Position numbers and translations under genes: made by a program. Of a DNA stretch of 64,000 bases, positions 1-8,605 are shown in pieces. Positions within the stretch are counted from its first letter, which is position 1. Every line of letters starts with the position of its first letter. The DNA comes from Clostridium sp. AWRP (GTDB taxonomy: Bacteria; Bacillota; Clostridia; Clostridiales; Clostridiaceae). The stretch spans positions 2,170,001-2,234,000 of the forward strand of contig NZ_CP029758.2 of NCBI RefSeq assembly GCF_004006395.2. The letters run 5' to 3'. Under the pieces are notes generated by a model, which saw only the letters and a list, made by a program, of their open reading frames with translations, was not told the origin of the DNA and searched no databases.

Positions 1-2556
1 AAAAAGCAGTTAATGATAAAACTTGATAAAACTGCTATGGAATATTACGGCGTCAGCACTAATACTGTAATGGGCAGATTAAAGTCAGTTAACCTAAATG
101 TACCTGCTGGTGAAATTAAGCAGGACAAGCAAGACCAAGCTGTTAGGGTAATTGGTCAATTTCATAGTATAGATGATGCTAAAAATATGCTAGTGCCCAC
201 AGCAAATGGAGGAAGTGTACGTCTTGGTGAAATTGCTGAAATAAAGCTAGAGGCGCCAGATGCAACTACACAGATAAGATTTAATGGTAAAAAAACTATG
301 GCAATTGTAGTTGGGAAGCAAAGTGATGCCAATGTAGTAGAAGTAGCAAATGGTGTAAAAAAACAGTTAGAATCAATTAAAAAGGGTATTCCAAGTGATA
401 TTAAAATTGATATTAAAATTGATATTGCCTTTGATACCACTACTTTTATTACTTCTTCATTAAAGCAAGTACAGCACAACCTTATAGAAGGAATTATAAC
501 TACTGCAGTTGTACTTTACTTATTCTTTCGTAGTTTTCGTTCTTCTTTAGTTGTTTTAGTTGCTATACCTACATCACTTATAGCTACCTTCTTTATGATG
601 TATAAATTTAATTTTACTCTCAATATGCTGTCTCTTATGGGATTATCTTTGGTTGTAGGTACATTGGTGGATGATTCTATAGTTGTAATAGAAAGTATAC
701 AAAGGCATTTAGGTTTAGGTAAAGATCCTATAAGAGCAGCTATTGATGGACGTGATGAAGTAGGAATGGCTGCTGTAGCTATAAGTCTTTGTGACATAGT
801 CGTATTTGCACCTATTTCCCTTATGTCTGGTATGATAGGGCAGTTGTTTAGAGAATTTGGTCTCACAATAGTAGTAGCCACAATATTTTCCCTTTTAGTA
901 TCCTTTACAGTTACACCAATGCTTTCATCTCGCATACTTAAAAAAGAAAATAGAGAAAAAGAAATCAAGAAAGATGGCTTTTTTAGCAAGGTTCTAGAAA
1001 AATATAAAAGTACTCTAATATGGTCCTTAGAACATAGAAAAAAGGTATTATCTGCTGTTATTATCTGTATAGTATTCAGTATTGCTCTTATACCAATGGG
1101 AATATTAAAATCTGAGTTTATACCTACAGCTGATCAAGGTAGTTTTACTATTGACCTTGCCCTTACGCCAGGTTCTACCTTAAAGCAAACGGATGAAAAA
1201 ATTACTCAGGTTGAAAAATATTTAAAGAATATGAAAGAAGTAAAAAGCTACTTTACGATGGTTGGCTCAAATGGACAAGGAAGTTCAGATAAGGCTACAG
1301 GTGAAATTATGGTTAACTTAGTTCCTAAAAATGAACGTAAAAAAAGCCAAACCAAGTTAGCAGCACAAGTTCGTGACTTTGGTAAAACCATGACTGGAGT
1401 AGATTTCACTGTAACAGAATCACAATCTGGTGGTGGAAGCAGTAAGCCTGTTTCTATCAGCATAAAAGGAGATGATCAGAGTACCTTAGAGGATTTATCA
1501 AAGCAAGTTGAAAAAATAGTAAAAGCAGTGCCTGGAGTTATTGATGTAAGTAATTCTTCTAATATAAAAAGCAGTGAACTAAGAGTAAATATAGATAGTT
1601 TAGCTGCTGCACAATATGGAGTTTCATCAGCTGATATAGGAAGTACTGTAAGAACTGCTTTGGCAGGTACTAAAGCAGGAGTATATAGAGTGAATAATAC
1701 AGAAAATGATATAACAATTAAATTTATGAATGGTCAGGTAAAAAATGCTGAAGATATTAAATCTATAAAAATTACAAATGTATCTGGGCAACAAATACCA
1801 TTAGGTGAAGTTGCTTCAATTGTAAAAGCAGATAGTGAACCATCAATATCTAGAGAAGATAAACAGGATGTTGTTACTATAGGTGCAAATCTTCAAGGTA
1901 GAGTTCTTGGAGAAGTAACAAAGGATATAAAAGCTAAATTAAAATCGCTATCTATACCTGAAGGTTACAGTATAAGCTATGGAGGAACTCAAAAGAATAT
2001 GGCAGATTCCTTTAGTTCTCTTGGATTAGCCTTAGGTGCTTCATTGTGTCTTGTTTATATGATACTAGTCATACTTTATGAGTCTTTCTTAACACCAGCT
2101 ATAAGAATGGTATCTCTTCCTTGTGCTATAATAGGTGCTTTTGGTTTGCTGGCGTTGACAGGACAGACTTTAAACCTGATGTCAATGATTGGTCTTATAA
2201 TGCTTGAAGGTTTATCATCTAAAAATGGTACCTTATTAATAGATTACACAAATACATTAATGAAAAAAGGAATGAACTTAAAGGATGCACTTATTGAATC
2301 TGGTGTTACCAGGTTAAGGCCTATAATAATGACAAGTTCAACAATGATAGTTTCAATGCTTCCTGTAGCTTTATCCATGGGTGAAGGAAGTGAAATGAAA
2401 CAAAGTATGGCTATAGTAATTATAGGCGGTATGATAGCATCAACTATACTTTCTCCAATAGTAATACCAGTAGTTTATACATTAATGAATGACTTAACTA
2501 AAGTTGTATTTAAGAAAAAGAAAAGTCATAAGGAGGCTGTGAAGTATGAAGTTTAA
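1..2556 (+). CDS. RND-family efflux pump inner-membrane subunit (5' end outside window)
   Basis: AcrB/MexB-type resistance-nodulation-division transporter that exports small molecules by proton antiport. The frame is open from base 1 and the first residues resemble the middle of a porter domain, so about the first sixth of a normal protein of roughly 1,020 residues is missing to the left. About 850 residues are visible: a membrane block near residues 155-310 with the proton-relay motif VDDSIVVIE, a large extracytoplasmic loop, and a second membrane block from about 670 with a conserved Lys in GLSSKNGTLLIDY. The stop overlaps the start of the adaptor gene by 11 bases, indicating translational coupling. 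RND pumps occur in Gram-positive clostridia without an outer-membrane channel; the substrate is unknown. Confidence 0.93.
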   Translation, partial: KKQLMIKLDKTAMEYYGVSTNTVMGRLKSVNLNVPAGEIKQDKQDQAVRVIGQFHSIDDAKNMLVPTANGGSVRLGEIAEIKLEAPDATTQIRFNGKKTMAIVVGKQSDANVVEVANGVKKQLESIKKGIPSDIKIDIKIDIAFDTTTFITSSLKQVQHNLIEGIITTAVVLYLFFRSFRSSLVVLVAIPTSLIATFFMMYKFNFTLNMLSLMGLSLVVGTLVDDSIVVIESIQRHLGLGKDPIRAAIDGRDEVGMAAVAISLCDIVVFAPISLMSGMIGQLFREFGLTIVVATIFSLLVSFTVTPMLSSRILKKENREKEIKKDGFFSKVLEKYKSTLIWSLEHRKKVLSAVIICIVFSIALIPMGILKSEFIPTADQGSFTIDLALTPGSTLKQTDEKITQVEKYLKNMKEVKSYFTMVGSNGQGSSDKATGEIMVNLVPKNERKKSQTKLAAQVRDFGKTMTGVDFTVTESQSGGGSSKPVSISIKGDDQSTLEDLSKQVEKIVKAVPGVIDVSNSSNIKSSELRVNIDSLAAAQYGVSSADIGSTVRTALAGTKAGVYRVNNTENDITIKFMNGQVKNAEDIKSIKITNVSGQQIPLGEVASIVKADSEPSISREDKQDVVTIGANLQGRVLGEVTKDIKAKLKSLSIPEGYSISYGGTQKNMADSFSSLGLALGASLCLVYMILVILYESFLTPAIRMVSLPCAIIGAFGLLALTGQTLNLMSMIGLIMLEGLSSKNGTLLIDYTNTLMKKGMNLKDALIESGVTRLRPIIMTSSTMIVSMLPVALSMGEGSEMKQSMAIVIIGGMIASTILSPIVIPVVYTLMNDLTKVVFKKKKSHKEAVKYEV

Positions 2557-3802
2557 TATTAATGGTTTAAATAAAAAGAAGTTAATAGTTGGTGTAGCAT
2601 TAATACTTGTTGTTATTGGGTGTGTTTCTATTTTTGGAAAAAACAAAAAATCAGAAGGAAAGCAGGATGTTAAAAATGTAAAAGTAGAAAAAGTAGCTGT
2701 TGGTTCAATATCTACTGAGTTAGAATATGCAAGTAAATTAAATCCTACCCAAGAAATAACAGTTTTACCTAAAACCGGAGGAAAAGTGGCTAGTGTAAAT
2801 GTAGATATAGGAGACAAAGTTACAGTGGGACAAGTATTGTTTACACTAGATGCAGCACAGCTTCAAGCACAACTTCAATCACAGCAAGCAGCCTTAGCAG
2901 CTTCAAATGCTAATTTGGCAAGAACAAGTGATTCTGGACTTCAACAGCAAATAACAAGTGCTGAACAATCAGTTGAAAAATCACAAATATCTTATAATGA
3001 TGCTGCAAGCAACTACGAAAAAATGCAAAAATTATATGCTTCCGGTGCTATAGCTAAACAGGATTTGGATAATGCAAAAGTTAGATATGATAATTCTTCT
3101 GTAGATTTAAAGGCTGCTCAAGATAATTTAAATCTTATAGTTCAAAAATCAGGACCGCAATCCACACAAGCAGCAGCAGCTCAAGTAGCACAAGCCCAAG
3201 CAGGTGTAAATGCTGCTCAAATTCAATTAAATGATGCCTCAATTACTTCACCTATTAATGGAGTAGTATCGGTTAAAGATGTTAAGGTAGGTCAAATTGC
3301 AGGTGGTCAATCTGGATCGGTTACCATAATAGACAGCAGCAGCTTTACTGCAGAAATAAGCATACCAGACAAGGTAGTTAGAAAAATTCAAGTTGGACAA
3401 TCTGTACAGGTAAGTGTAAGTGCATTGGACAATAAAAAAGTAACAGGAGTAATAGACAAAATTAGTCCTAATTCTAGTTCTAAAGATAATTCTTATACTG
3501 TAAAAGTAAAAATTAGTAATTCAACAGGAGGACTTAAAACAGGTATGTTTGCAAAAGTATCATTACCATCTGAAAAGAAAGATAATATACTAACAGTCCC
3601 TAATGAAGCACTTAAAATTGAAAACAATGTAAACTACCTTTATATAGCTGAAAATGGAAAGGTTAAAAAATTATCTGTGGATGTTGGTATTTCTGATGAA
3701 AAAGTTACAGAAGTAATTGGGAATATAAAACCAGGAGCAAATGTAATTGTAGAAGGACAAAATTTATTAAGTAATGGGGATAAGGTTAATATAGCTAAAT
3801 AA
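2546..3802 (+). CDS. RND efflux adaptor (membrane fusion protein, HlyD/AcrA type)
   Basis: Adaptor partner of the upstream RND pump. The 418-residue protein begins with a signal anchor (about residues 13-30), then the first half of a lipoyl/biotinyl domain (GGKVASVNVDIGDKV), an Ala/Gln-rich alpha-helical hairpin (about 100-215), the second lipoyl half (ASITSPINGVVSVKDVKVG) and beta-barrel plus membrane-proximal domains. The ATG at 2546 lies inside the end of the pump gene and follows AAGGAGG at 2529-2535, so both are read from one transcript. In Gram-positives such adaptors are held at the outer face of the membrane. Confidence 0.93.
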   Translation: MKFNINGLNKKKLIVGVALILVVIGCVSIFGKNKKSEGKQDVKNVKVEKVAVGSISTELEYASKLNPTQEITVLPKTGGKVASVNVDIGDKVTVGQVLFTLDAAQLQAQLQSQQAALAASNANLARTSDSGLQQQITSAEQSVEKSQISYNDAASNYEKMQKLYASGAIAKQDLDNAKVRYDNSSVDLKAAQDNLNLIVQKSGPQSTQAAAAQVAQAQAGVNAAQIQLNDASITSPINGVVSVKDVKVGQIAGGQSGSVTIIDSSSFTAEISIPDKVVRKIQVGQSVQVSVSALDNKKVTGVIDKISPNSSSKDNSYTVKVKISNSTGGLKTGMFAKVSLPSEKKDNILTVPNEALKIENNVNYLYIAENGKVKKLSVDVGISDEKVTEVIGNIKPGANVIVEGQNLLSNGDKVNIAK

Positions 3803-3970
3803 GTACTTTAACTATAATAATATAGATTCCAACGGTGGAACGTCGACTAATCCCACTTAATATATTATCAAGCTTCAGTATTTAAAAAATATTGTATATT
3901 TTTAGTTGATAGTGGAGATTTGAGTTCTTAACAAAATAAGTTGATTCTGCAATTATAAGGGGGAAAACAT

Positions 3971-4438
3971 ATGTGCAATAATCCTGTGGATGCATTAGCT
4001 GAAGATTTAATCACCTTTTTTCCAATGATGTTAAAAAAAGTTATAAGGCTTGATACAGTATATATTAAAAATCTTCCAAATACAGAACCCATTAAAATTC
4101 TTCCATTAAATCAATTAATGGTGTTAGGAATTCTTCATGAGGAAGGAGATTTACCAATTTCAAAACTATGTAAAAAGTTAACTATTTCTAGTCCACAAAT
4201 GACAATTATTATAGATAAATTAGTTGATTTAAATTTGGTTTATAGGGTTCATAATGAACAAGATAGGAGAACAATCAATATTAATATTACTGGAAAAGGT
4301 AAAGAATATAGTTTAGAAATATTAGAAATAGTCAAGGAAAACTTAAAGAATAAACTTATAAATTTATCATCAGAAGATTTATTAATATTACTAAATTCAA
4401 TAGAAGTTACTAAAAGAATATTTAAGAAAATGGAATAA
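3971..4438 (+). CDS. MarR-family transcriptional regulator
   Basis: A 155-residue winged-helix regulator. The central part shows the MarR pattern: a recognition helix in LPISKLCKKLTISSPQMTII, then the wing with the family signature DRRT. A strong site (AAGGGGG) precedes ATG 3971. It lies 168 bases after the RND adaptor on the same strand, and a perfect hairpin follows its stop, so it may close the efflux operon or have its own promoter. Control of the adjacent pump is the natural inference from position; the ligand is unknown. Confidence 0.88.
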   Translation: MCNNPVDALAEDLITFFPMMLKKVIRLDTVYIKNLPNTEPIKILPLNQLMVLGILHEEGDLPISKLCKKLTISSPQMTIIIDKLVDLNLVYRVHNEQDRRTININITGKGKEYSLEILEIVKENLKNKLINLSSEDLLILLNSIEVTKRIFKKME

Positions 4439-4439
4439 A

Positions 4440-4482
4440 AAAACAGATGAAAGCGAGTCAAATGTGAGCTTTCATCTGTTTT
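4440..4482. terminator. Bidirectional rho-independent terminator
   Basis: Perfect 15-bp inverted repeat, AAAACAGATGAAAGC and its complement, around a 13-base loop. A-rich and T-rich flanks allow it to end both the plus-strand MarR gene and the converging minus-strand MarR gene. Confidence 0.85.
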
Positions 4483-4495
4483 CTATGTATAGGAA

Positions 4496-4945
4496 TTAAT
4501 ATTCACTTTTGTTTACATCTATATTTAATTTACCTAATTTTTCATAAATAGAGGCTAAAGATTCCAATTCATAAGGTTCTAGATAGGAAAGATAGCTTTT
4601 TAATACTCTGAGACATTTTCCTTCAAATCTATTTAGTAGCTTTTTTCCTTCATCTGTTATAGAAACTAGTACAGCTCTTCTATCCTTTTCACCATGTCTT
4701 CGACAGACTAATCCATTATTAGTCAATCTATCGATCATTGTTGTTATGGCACTTGGCTTAACTCCCATTATTTCAGCTAAATCTGTAACTTTGAATGATT
4801 CTTTTTTTGATAATAAATTCAACATATTAAACTGTGTTTCAGTTATTCCAAATTCGGTTAAATCTCTAAGGTTATCAGCAATTTTTATACTGGTATTCCA
4901 TAATGCAACTTGTGCACGAGAAACATAATCTTCTTTACTTTTCAT
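4496..4945 (-). CDS. MarR-family transcriptional regulator
   Basis: Second MarR-type winged-helix protein, 149 residues from ATG 4945. That ATG is chosen because AAGGGGG lies just upstream; a longer reading to 5077 adds 44 residues of hydrophobic, non-family sequence. The core has the recognition helix segment FKVTDLAEIMGVKPSAITTM and wing signature EKDRRAVLVSI. It converges on the other MarR gene and is divergent from the LytTR gene. Target and inducer are not evident. Confidence 0.88.
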   Translation of the reverse strand: MKSKEDYVSRAQVALWNTSIKIADNLRDLTEFGITETQFNMLNLLSKKESFKVTDLAEIMGVKPSAITTMIDRLTNNGLVCRRHGEKDRRAVLVSITDEGKKLLNRFEGKCLRVLKSYLSYLEPYELESLASIYEKLGKLNIDVNKSEY

Positions 4946-5160
4946 AAGTGTTTTCCCCCTTGAACATCTATCTTGAATGATATAATGAAACAAATGAAAA
5001 GTCAAGAAATTACAATGATAGTATAACTTGCAGTTAAAAAATATTATTACTAAAAGTTCTTTTTTTATCAATAACAATGAGCAATATTTTTTATATTTAA
5101 AAATAAATTATACTTATAACCAACTTTATATAAGTTTTAATTTATGAAAAATAAAATGAA

Positions 5161-5193
5161 AAATGCAACTTACCAAGTGTAAAATGCAACTTA
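5161..5193 (+). promoter_or_regulatory. Tandem direct repeat, probable LytTR operator
   Basis: Two exact copies of AAATGCAACTTA at 5161-5172 and 5182-5193, a 21-bp period (two helical turns), about 60 bases upstream of a LytTR-domain gene. LytTR proteins bind paired direct repeats on one helix face, so this is a good candidate autoregulatory site. Assignment is inferred from position and spacing. Confidence 0.6.
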
Positions 5194-5255
5194 GGTGGAA
5201 AATAATTGTTATAAGCAAATTCTTATGATATCCTTTGATTTAAAGGAGGCAATCT

Positions 5256-5693
5256 ATGAAAATAAAAATAATTGAGAACCCTTCAATACAAGAAGTTGAA
5301 ATTCATATTTTGTGTAAAGAAAATAATGAATATATAAAAAAGTTAACTGAATGTCTTACTGAAAAACAAATTACTATAACTGGGAGAATAGAAAATGAAT
5401 ATGTAAAAATTTCCTCAAGAGATATTTATTATTTTGAATGTGTAGATAATAGAACTTATATTTATTGTGAAAAAAATGTGTATCAAAGCAATATGAAATT
5501 ATATGAATTGGAGGAAAAGCTTAGAGGAACAAGATTTTCTCGTATAAATAAATCTTGCATTATGAATATTAAAAAATTAGAAAAAGTGAAGGGTCAAATT
5601 AATGGGAGATTATTGGCTACTTTATATAATGGAGAAAAACTTATTATAAATAGAAGTTATGTGGCTGATGTAAAGAGAAAATTAAAAATATAA
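5256..5693 (+). CDS. LytTR-domain DNA-binding protein
   Basis: A 145-residue regulator with no receiver domain. Residues about 45-145 match the LytTR fold (ISSRDIYYFECVDNRTYIYC, then FSRINKSCIMNIKKLEKV and a final INRSYVADVKRKL). Start ATG 5256 follows AAAGGAGG. Its partner immediately downstream is a DUF3021 membrane protein, a common pairing in Firmicutes in which the membrane protein is thought to antagonise the LytTR factor. A tandem repeat in the promoter suggests autoregulation. Confidence 0.88.
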   Translation: MKIKIIENPSIQEVEIHILCKENNEYIKKLTECLTEKQITITGRIENEYVKISSRDIYYFECVDNRTYIYCEKNVYQSNMKLYELEEKLRGTRFSRINKSCIMNIKKLEKVKGQINGRLLATLYNGEKLIINRSYVADVKRKLKI

Positions 5694-5719
5694 GTATATT
5701 TAAAGTGGAGGAAGAAATT

Positions 5720-6124
5720 ATGAAGAAAATCAATCAGTATTTTTATGCAGGATGTATTGCATATACAGTGGCATCTACCATATTAATAGTTATGTGTCTT
5801 ATAAATAATAAAGAGGACTTTCAAGTAAAATCCTACGCTAGCATGCTTATAATGATTATATTGATACAAATAATTCTTTACTTTATGGAAAATTTGCAAG
5901 TTAAATCACAGTTTGTACATATGAGTCTTGAATTATTTATGATTATAATTATAACTTTTACTTTGGGAATCCCTACAAAATTAATTAGAATTGAGTCCAT
6001 ATATGATGTCATTGAAATTATTACGATACTTATATTAACTTATGGAATAACTATATTAAGCTTATATTTGAACAGCAGAAATGATGCAAATTACATAAAT
6101 AGAATACTTAAAGAACGTCGTTAA
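5720..6124 (+). CDS. DUF3021 family membrane protein
   Basis: A 134-residue protein with four predicted membrane helices and short loops, matching the DUF3021 family that accompanies LytTR regulators. ATG 5720 is chosen because GGAGGAAG lies 7-12 bases upstream; a GTG at 5705 would start before that site. The gene is 26 bases after the LytTR gene and clearly in the same operon. Likely role is membrane-bound control of that regulator (inference from the known pairing). Confidence 0.82.
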   Translation: MKKINQYFYAGCIAYTVASTILIVMCLINNKEDFQVKSYASMLIMIILIQIILYFMENLQVKSQFVHMSLELFMIIIITFTLGIPTKLIRIESIYDVIEIITILILTYGITILSLYLNSRNDANYINRILKERR

Positions 6125-6209
6125 ATAATTTAATGAAGTGGATAGATCTGTAATTCAAAATATTAAGTAATAAAGTTAATAATTAATTAAATAAAAGGAG
6201 TGAATGTTA

Positions 6210-6815
6210 GTGTATTTATTTGGAAATTCTTATTTTGAAACACTTATTCTCAAAAATACTTTTCAAATTATATTTTTATTTTTTATTATTTCCGAAATGC
6301 TAATGTGGATTTTTATTAAATGGAGCAATAAAAAAAATGTAGGAAATAAGAAAAATAATGATAGAGGTTCTTATGGTTTTATTATTATTGGTTTTTGTTC
6401 TATAATATTTTTAAATCCTATTTGCAGAAAAATTTTTTCTAATACAATTCCTATATTATTTTTTTGGATAGGCAGTATATTTATGATAACAGGAGTTTTT
6501 CTACGAGCATATTCTATATACACACTTCGTAAATTTTTTACATTATCTGTACAAGTAAATTCAAAGCAGAAAATAATTCAGACTGGACCTTATAAATATC
6601 TTCGCCATCCTGCATATAGTGGTAGTATATTGTCTTTGGTAGGTACTGCATTGTGTTTTAGAAGTTTAGTTGGTATAATAGCTTCACTTGTTGTTATTAT
6701 TATGGTTTATGGGTACAGGATTATGGTTGAAGAAAAAACTTTAGAGGATAGTTTTGGAATGATTTATAAGGAATATGAAAAAAATACTAACAGAATTATT
6801 CCTTTTATATGGTAA
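6210..6815 (+). CDS. Isoprenylcysteine carboxyl methyltransferase-like membrane protein
   Basis: About 201 residues with four to five membrane helices and the C-terminal signature of the ICMT/phospholipid methyltransferase superfamily: GPYKYLRHPAYSG, then EEKTLEDSFGMIYKEYEK. These segments form the S-adenosylmethionine pocket. Bacteria have no prenylated CaaX proteins of the eukaryotic type, so the substrate is unknown. GTG 6210 gives normal spacing from AAAGGAG (6194-6200); ATG 6204 would be only 3 bases from it. The gene may be co-transcribed with the LytTR/DUF3021 pair. Confidence 0.78.
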   Translation: MYLFGNSYFETLILKNTFQIIFLFFIISEMLMWIFIKWSNKKNVGNKKNNDRGSYGFIIIGFCSIIFLNPICRKIFSNTIPILFFWIGSIFMITGVFLRAYSIYTLRKFFTLSVQVNSKQKIIQTGPYKYLRHPAYSGSILSLVGTALCFRSLVGIIASLVVIIMVYGYRIMVEEKTLEDSFGMIYKEYEKNTNRIIPFIW

Positions 6816-6946
6816 ACTATTTAGAGATTTTACAACTTGGTGACAAATGAAGGATGGTTTTTACATATCTCTAATATATACTTTATATTGTAGTAAAGGT
6901 GTTTTGGCATGCTAAACAACTAAATACAATTTTGGAGGTATTTATC

Positions 6947-7753
6947 ATGAATAGAAAAAGAATATTAGTTTGGGTTTTAACATTATTAGTAGTAGGAGGT
7001 GCTTCAGGAGTTACTTATGCAAGTCAAAAAAAGGATGCTACTAAAAATGTAGTAGTAACAGCAGAAAATAAGAGTAGTAATAATTCTTTAAAGCAGGGAA
7101 CTATGAGTGATGAAGAAGCAATTAAAGCAGCAACAGAAGCTATGAAAAGCTATATGGGAAAGGATGCAAACTATTTTTCACAAATTAAAGTAGACAGATC
7201 AGCTGATATTGTAAAGGAAACAGAACGATTAAACAAAGATCCAGAAGAAGCAAAAAAATTTCAAGAAATAAGGGAAAAATATGCAAAAGAACATCCAGAA
7301 GATGCAAAGGTAGATGCAGAAAATATGGCTAAAGCAAAAGATCAGAGTATAATATATGTTCTTTTCACTCCTAAAAATTATGATGAAAATAAGATGTGTG
7401 AATATTCTGTTTCTATAGATGAGAAAACAGGCGAAATAATAGGTGTAAGAGCTACGAATGACTCGGATAAGGATTTTAAGCCTGCAATTGATGATAATAG
7501 AATTAAAGATGCGACTTTAAGTTTATGCAAAAAAATAGGAAAGAAAATTGAAGGTAATACTATAAAAGTGGATAAGAATATTAATTTTGGCAGGTTATTA
7601 GTAAGATGTGAGCTAAATGACGGAAGAGATGCCGAATTTGAAATAAATCTTAAGGATTATTCTGTAGTATATTATCAGCTACAGAGTATTAAGCTTTTGC
7701 CTTCTATGAAAAAGGACCTCAATAATCAAATTAGACAAATTAAAATTAATTAG
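6947..7753 (+). CDS. Secreted or membrane-anchored protein of unknown function
   Basis: A 268-residue protein starting at ATG 6947 after TTTTGGAGG. Residues about 4-25 form a signal peptide (VLTLLVVGGASGVTYAS). The mature part is charged and Lys/Glu/Asp-rich, with a helical middle (residues about 70-125) and a segment, YSVSIDEKTGEIIGVRA, that resembles PepSY-type repeats. No enzyme motif was recognised. It lies upstream of a response regulator/sensor kinase pair in the same direction and could be an extracytoplasmic partner or target of it; that link is only positional. Confidence 0.6.
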   Translation: MNRKRILVWVLTLLVVGGASGVTYASQKKDATKNVVVTAENKSSNNSLKQGTMSDEEAIKAATEAMKSYMGKDANYFSQIKVDRSADIVKETERLNKDPEEAKKFQEIREKYAKEHPEDAKVDAENMAKAKDQSIIYVLFTPKNYDENKMCEYSVSIDEKTGEIIGVRATNDSDKDFKPAIDDNRIKDATLSLCKKIGKKIEGNTIKVDKNINFGRLLVRCELNDGRDAEFEINLKDYSVVYYQLQSIKLLPSMKKDLNNQIRQIKIN

Positions 7754-7837
7754 TAAATAAAATTCTTAATACTATATGGAGTTTGTTAGGTACTCAACTT
7801 TCGCAGTTTAAAAACATTGCAACATAACTTTTTTTGA

Positions 7838-7897
7838 GAGGACAATTGACAGATGACAGTGAAGGAGGAAAACTCACATTCATTGTCATTTGACCTC
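7838..7897. repeat. Imperfect inverted repeat, foldback element
   Basis: A 60-base sequence whose ends GAGGACAATTGACAG and GTCATTTGACCTC pair imperfectly, with an AAGGAGG-like loop. It lies in the gap before the two-component genes. Its TGACA/TGTCA style resembles small clostridial foldback repeats; no U-tract follows, so a terminator role is less likely. Confidence 0.4.
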
Positions 7898-7951
7898 TAA
7901 AAAGTAATTGATATTATAAAAAATTTAAATGATCAGGGGGACGAGCAGGTA

Positions 7952-8605
7952 ATGATAAAAATATTAGTTGTTGAGGATGAGCTTCCAATATCGAACTTAA
8001 TAAAGCTGAATTTAAATATGGCAAATTATGAGTGTAAAACAGCTTTTAATGGAGAAGAGGCTTTAAATGAAATTGAAAATGACAGCTTTGACTTAATACT
8101 TTTAGATGTTATGCTTCCTAAAATTGATGGTTTTACACTACTTGAAAAGATAAAGCCTCTAGGAATTCCAGTTATATTTTTAACTGCCAAAACTTCTGTT
8201 ACAGATAAGGTATATGGACTTAGAGCTGGAGCAGATGATTATATAACAAAACCTTTTGAAGGTATTGAATTGTTAGCTAGAATTGATAATGTGCTTAGAC
8301 ACTATGATAAAAATACTAATGTAATAAATTTTGAAGATGTAGAGATAAATTTAGAAGAAATGACAGCCAGGAAAGCAGGTGAAGCAGTAGAGCTTACTTT
8401 AAAGGAATTTGAATTATTAGTGTTTTTAGTACAAAATAAAAATGTTGTATTAACCAGAGAAAAATTAATAGAAAAAATTTGGGGATATGACTATGTTGGA
8501 GAAACTAGAACTATAGATAACCATATACAAAAATTGAGAAAAAAGCTTCAATGGAAGGACAAAATTAAAACTGTATTTAAATTAGGATACAGGCTGGAGG
8601 GTTAA
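7952..8605 (+). CDS. OmpR-family response regulator
   Basis: A 217-residue two-component regulator. The receiver domain (1-115) has the acidic pair EDE near residue 9, the phospho-acceptor Asp in LILLDVMLPKIDG and the Lys of TKPFEG. The C-terminal half is a winged-helix DNA-binding domain (LTLKEFELLVFLVQN, RTIDNHIQKLRKKL). The start follows GGGGGACG. The next gene, its kinase, begins immediately after the TAA. Signal and regulon are unknown. Confidence 0.93.
   Translation: MIKILVVEDELPISNLIKLNLNMANYECKTAFNGEEALNEIENDSFDLILLDVMLPKIDGFTLLEKIKPLGIPVIFLTAKTSVTDKVYGLRAGADDYITKPFEGIELLARIDNVLRHYDKNTNVINFEDVEINLEEMTARKAGEAVELTLKEFELLVFLVQNKNVVLTREKLIEKIWGYDYVGETRTIDNHIQKLRKKLQWKDKIKTVFKLGYRLEG

Noticed and set aside
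3829..3845. TTCCAACGGTGGAA palindrome after the RND adaptor as another AOR-type enhancer site
   Set aside because: The spacer is 4 rather than 3 bases and there is no sigma-54 promoter nearby.
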